This document shows, piece by piece, positions 63,349 through 64,000 of a DNA stretch of 64,000 bases (the stretch's first letter is position 1; each line of letters starts with the position of its first letter). Position numbers and translations under genes: made by a program. Below the pieces are notes generated by a model, which saw only the letters and a program-made list of their open reading frames with translations, had not been told where the DNA came from and made no database searches. The stretch is from Oasisia sp. SBJ-2009 (Eukaryota > Annelida > Polychaeta > Sabellida > Siboglinidae). Where the stretch lies: assembly GCA_964017155.1 (NCBI GenBank), contig OZ024867.1:14969500-15033499 (forward strand). The letters run 5' to 3'.

Positions 63349-64000
63349 ACTTGATGTGTAAGACTTGGTGTGAAACACTTGATGTGTAAGACTTGATGTG
63401 TAAGACTTGATGTGTAAGACTTGGTGAGTAAGACTTGGTGTGTAAGACTTGGTGTGTAAGACATGGTGTGTTATACTTGATGTGTAAGATTTGATGTGTA
63501 AGACAGGGTGTGAAAGACATGGTGTGTAAGACTTGGTGTGTAAGACATGGTGTGTAAGACTTGGTGTGTAAGACATGGTGTGTAATACTTGGTGTGTAAG
63601 ACTTGATGTGTAAGACTTGGTGTTTAAGACTTGGTGTGTAAGACATGGTGTGTAATACTTGATGTGTAAGACTTGATGTGTAAGACTTGATGTGTAAGAC
63701 TTGGTGTGTAAGACTTGATGTGTAAGACTTGGTGTGAAACACTTGATGTGTAAGACTTGATGTGTAAGACTTGATGTGTAAGACTTGGTGAGTAAGACTT
63801 GGTGTGTAAGACTTGGTGTGTAAGACATGGTGTGTTATACTTGATGTGTAAGATTTGATGTGTAAGACAGGGTGTGAAAGACATGGTGTGTAAGACTTGG
63901 TGTGTAAGACATGGTGTGTAAGACTTGGTGTGTAACACATGGTGTGTAAGACTTGGTGTGTAAGACATGGTGTGTAGGACATGGTGTGCAGGACATGGTG

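Larger units (their letters stand above)
45140..64000 (+). repeat. Domain C: 14-bp tandem minisatellite, G-rich strand on +
   Basis: About 1,347 copies of the same unit return to the domain A orientation and run to the window edge. Units start at 9 modulo 14 at both 45145 and 63961, so the register is constant but offset by 10 from domain A. Variant types and local order are those of domain A, including the TTATAC anchor module and the ATGGTTTGTTGGAC marker (near 48607, 53455, 57501 and 60668). The domain is organised by duplications of 4,452, 4,046 and 3,178 bp. No gene, RNA, transposon or single-copy flank is present, and the array is still running at the last base. Confidence 0.98.

Noticed and set aside
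1..64000. Telomeric repeat array
   Set aside because: The GGTGTGT core recalls some long yeast telomere repeats, but the array has an inverted block, heavy variant content and kilobase-scale duplications, with no terminal end. These are not expected for telomerase-made DNA.
1..64000. CRISPR array
   Set aside because: There is no repeat-spacer alternation; units are contiguous with no unique spacers.
1..64000. G-quadruplex-forming array
   Set aside because: Only GG pairs occur, separated by about 12 bases, so stable three-tier quadruplexes are not possible and two-tier forms would need very long loops.
1..64000. Regular higher-order repeat like alpha satellite
   Set aside because: Anchor modules recur at unequal spacing, and block lengths differ (1,078, 1,260, 3,178, 3,192, 3,416, 4,452, 4,592 and others). 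The structure is a mosaic of nested duplications and not one fixed higher-order unit.
1..64000. Embedded tRNA, rRNA, promoter or terminator
   Set aside because: No stretch departs from the 14-bp pattern long enough to hold any such feature.

Overview
The whole 64 kb window is one uninterrupted tandem array of a 14-bp unit, consensus TAAGACTTGGTGTG on the G-rich strand, about 4,570 units in all. I find no gene, RNA gene, transposon, CRISPR array, unique flank or run of unknown bases. An array this long, with one strand rich in G and T (consensus T5 G5 A3 C1) and variants arranged in higher-order blocks, points to a eukaryotic minisatellite or satellite from a long-read assembly. Nothing here identifies the species or the chromosomal position.

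Layout. Domain A (1-39818) carries the G-rich unit on the + strand. Domain B (39819-45139, 5,321 bp, about 380 units) carries the same repeat in the opposite orientation. Domain C (45140-64000) returns to the + orientation. Within each domain the unit register is constant wherever I checked it: units start at 13 modulo 14 in A and at 9 modulo 14 in C, with B internally constant. Variation is therefore by substitution, and length changes come in whole units. The main variable positions are unit base 7 (T, A or C) and base 10 (G or A), with rarer diagnostic variants used here as landmarks.

Those landmarks show that the array grew by nested segmental tandem duplication. In domain A there is a 3,416/3,626-bp duplication (1986-9027), a 4,592-bp duplication (6989-16172), a five-copy macro-repeat of about 3.2 kb (15895-34710) inside a duplication of about 8.06 kb, an internal 1,176-bp duplication (28420-30771), and a 1,260-bp duplication (34023-36939). 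In domain C there are duplications of 4,452, 4,046 and 3,178 bp. Several copies differ by zero to three visible substitutions, so they are recent or are assembly products. Domain B looks like a true inversion: paralogous un-inverted copies near 1.83 kb and 52.6 kb run straight through what is the left breakpoint in B.

The many long open frames on the C-rich strand are an arithmetic effect. The C-rich unit contains no stop codon in any frame, and because 14 is not a multiple of 3 all three frames give the same 14-residue repeating peptide. I annotate none of them as genes.
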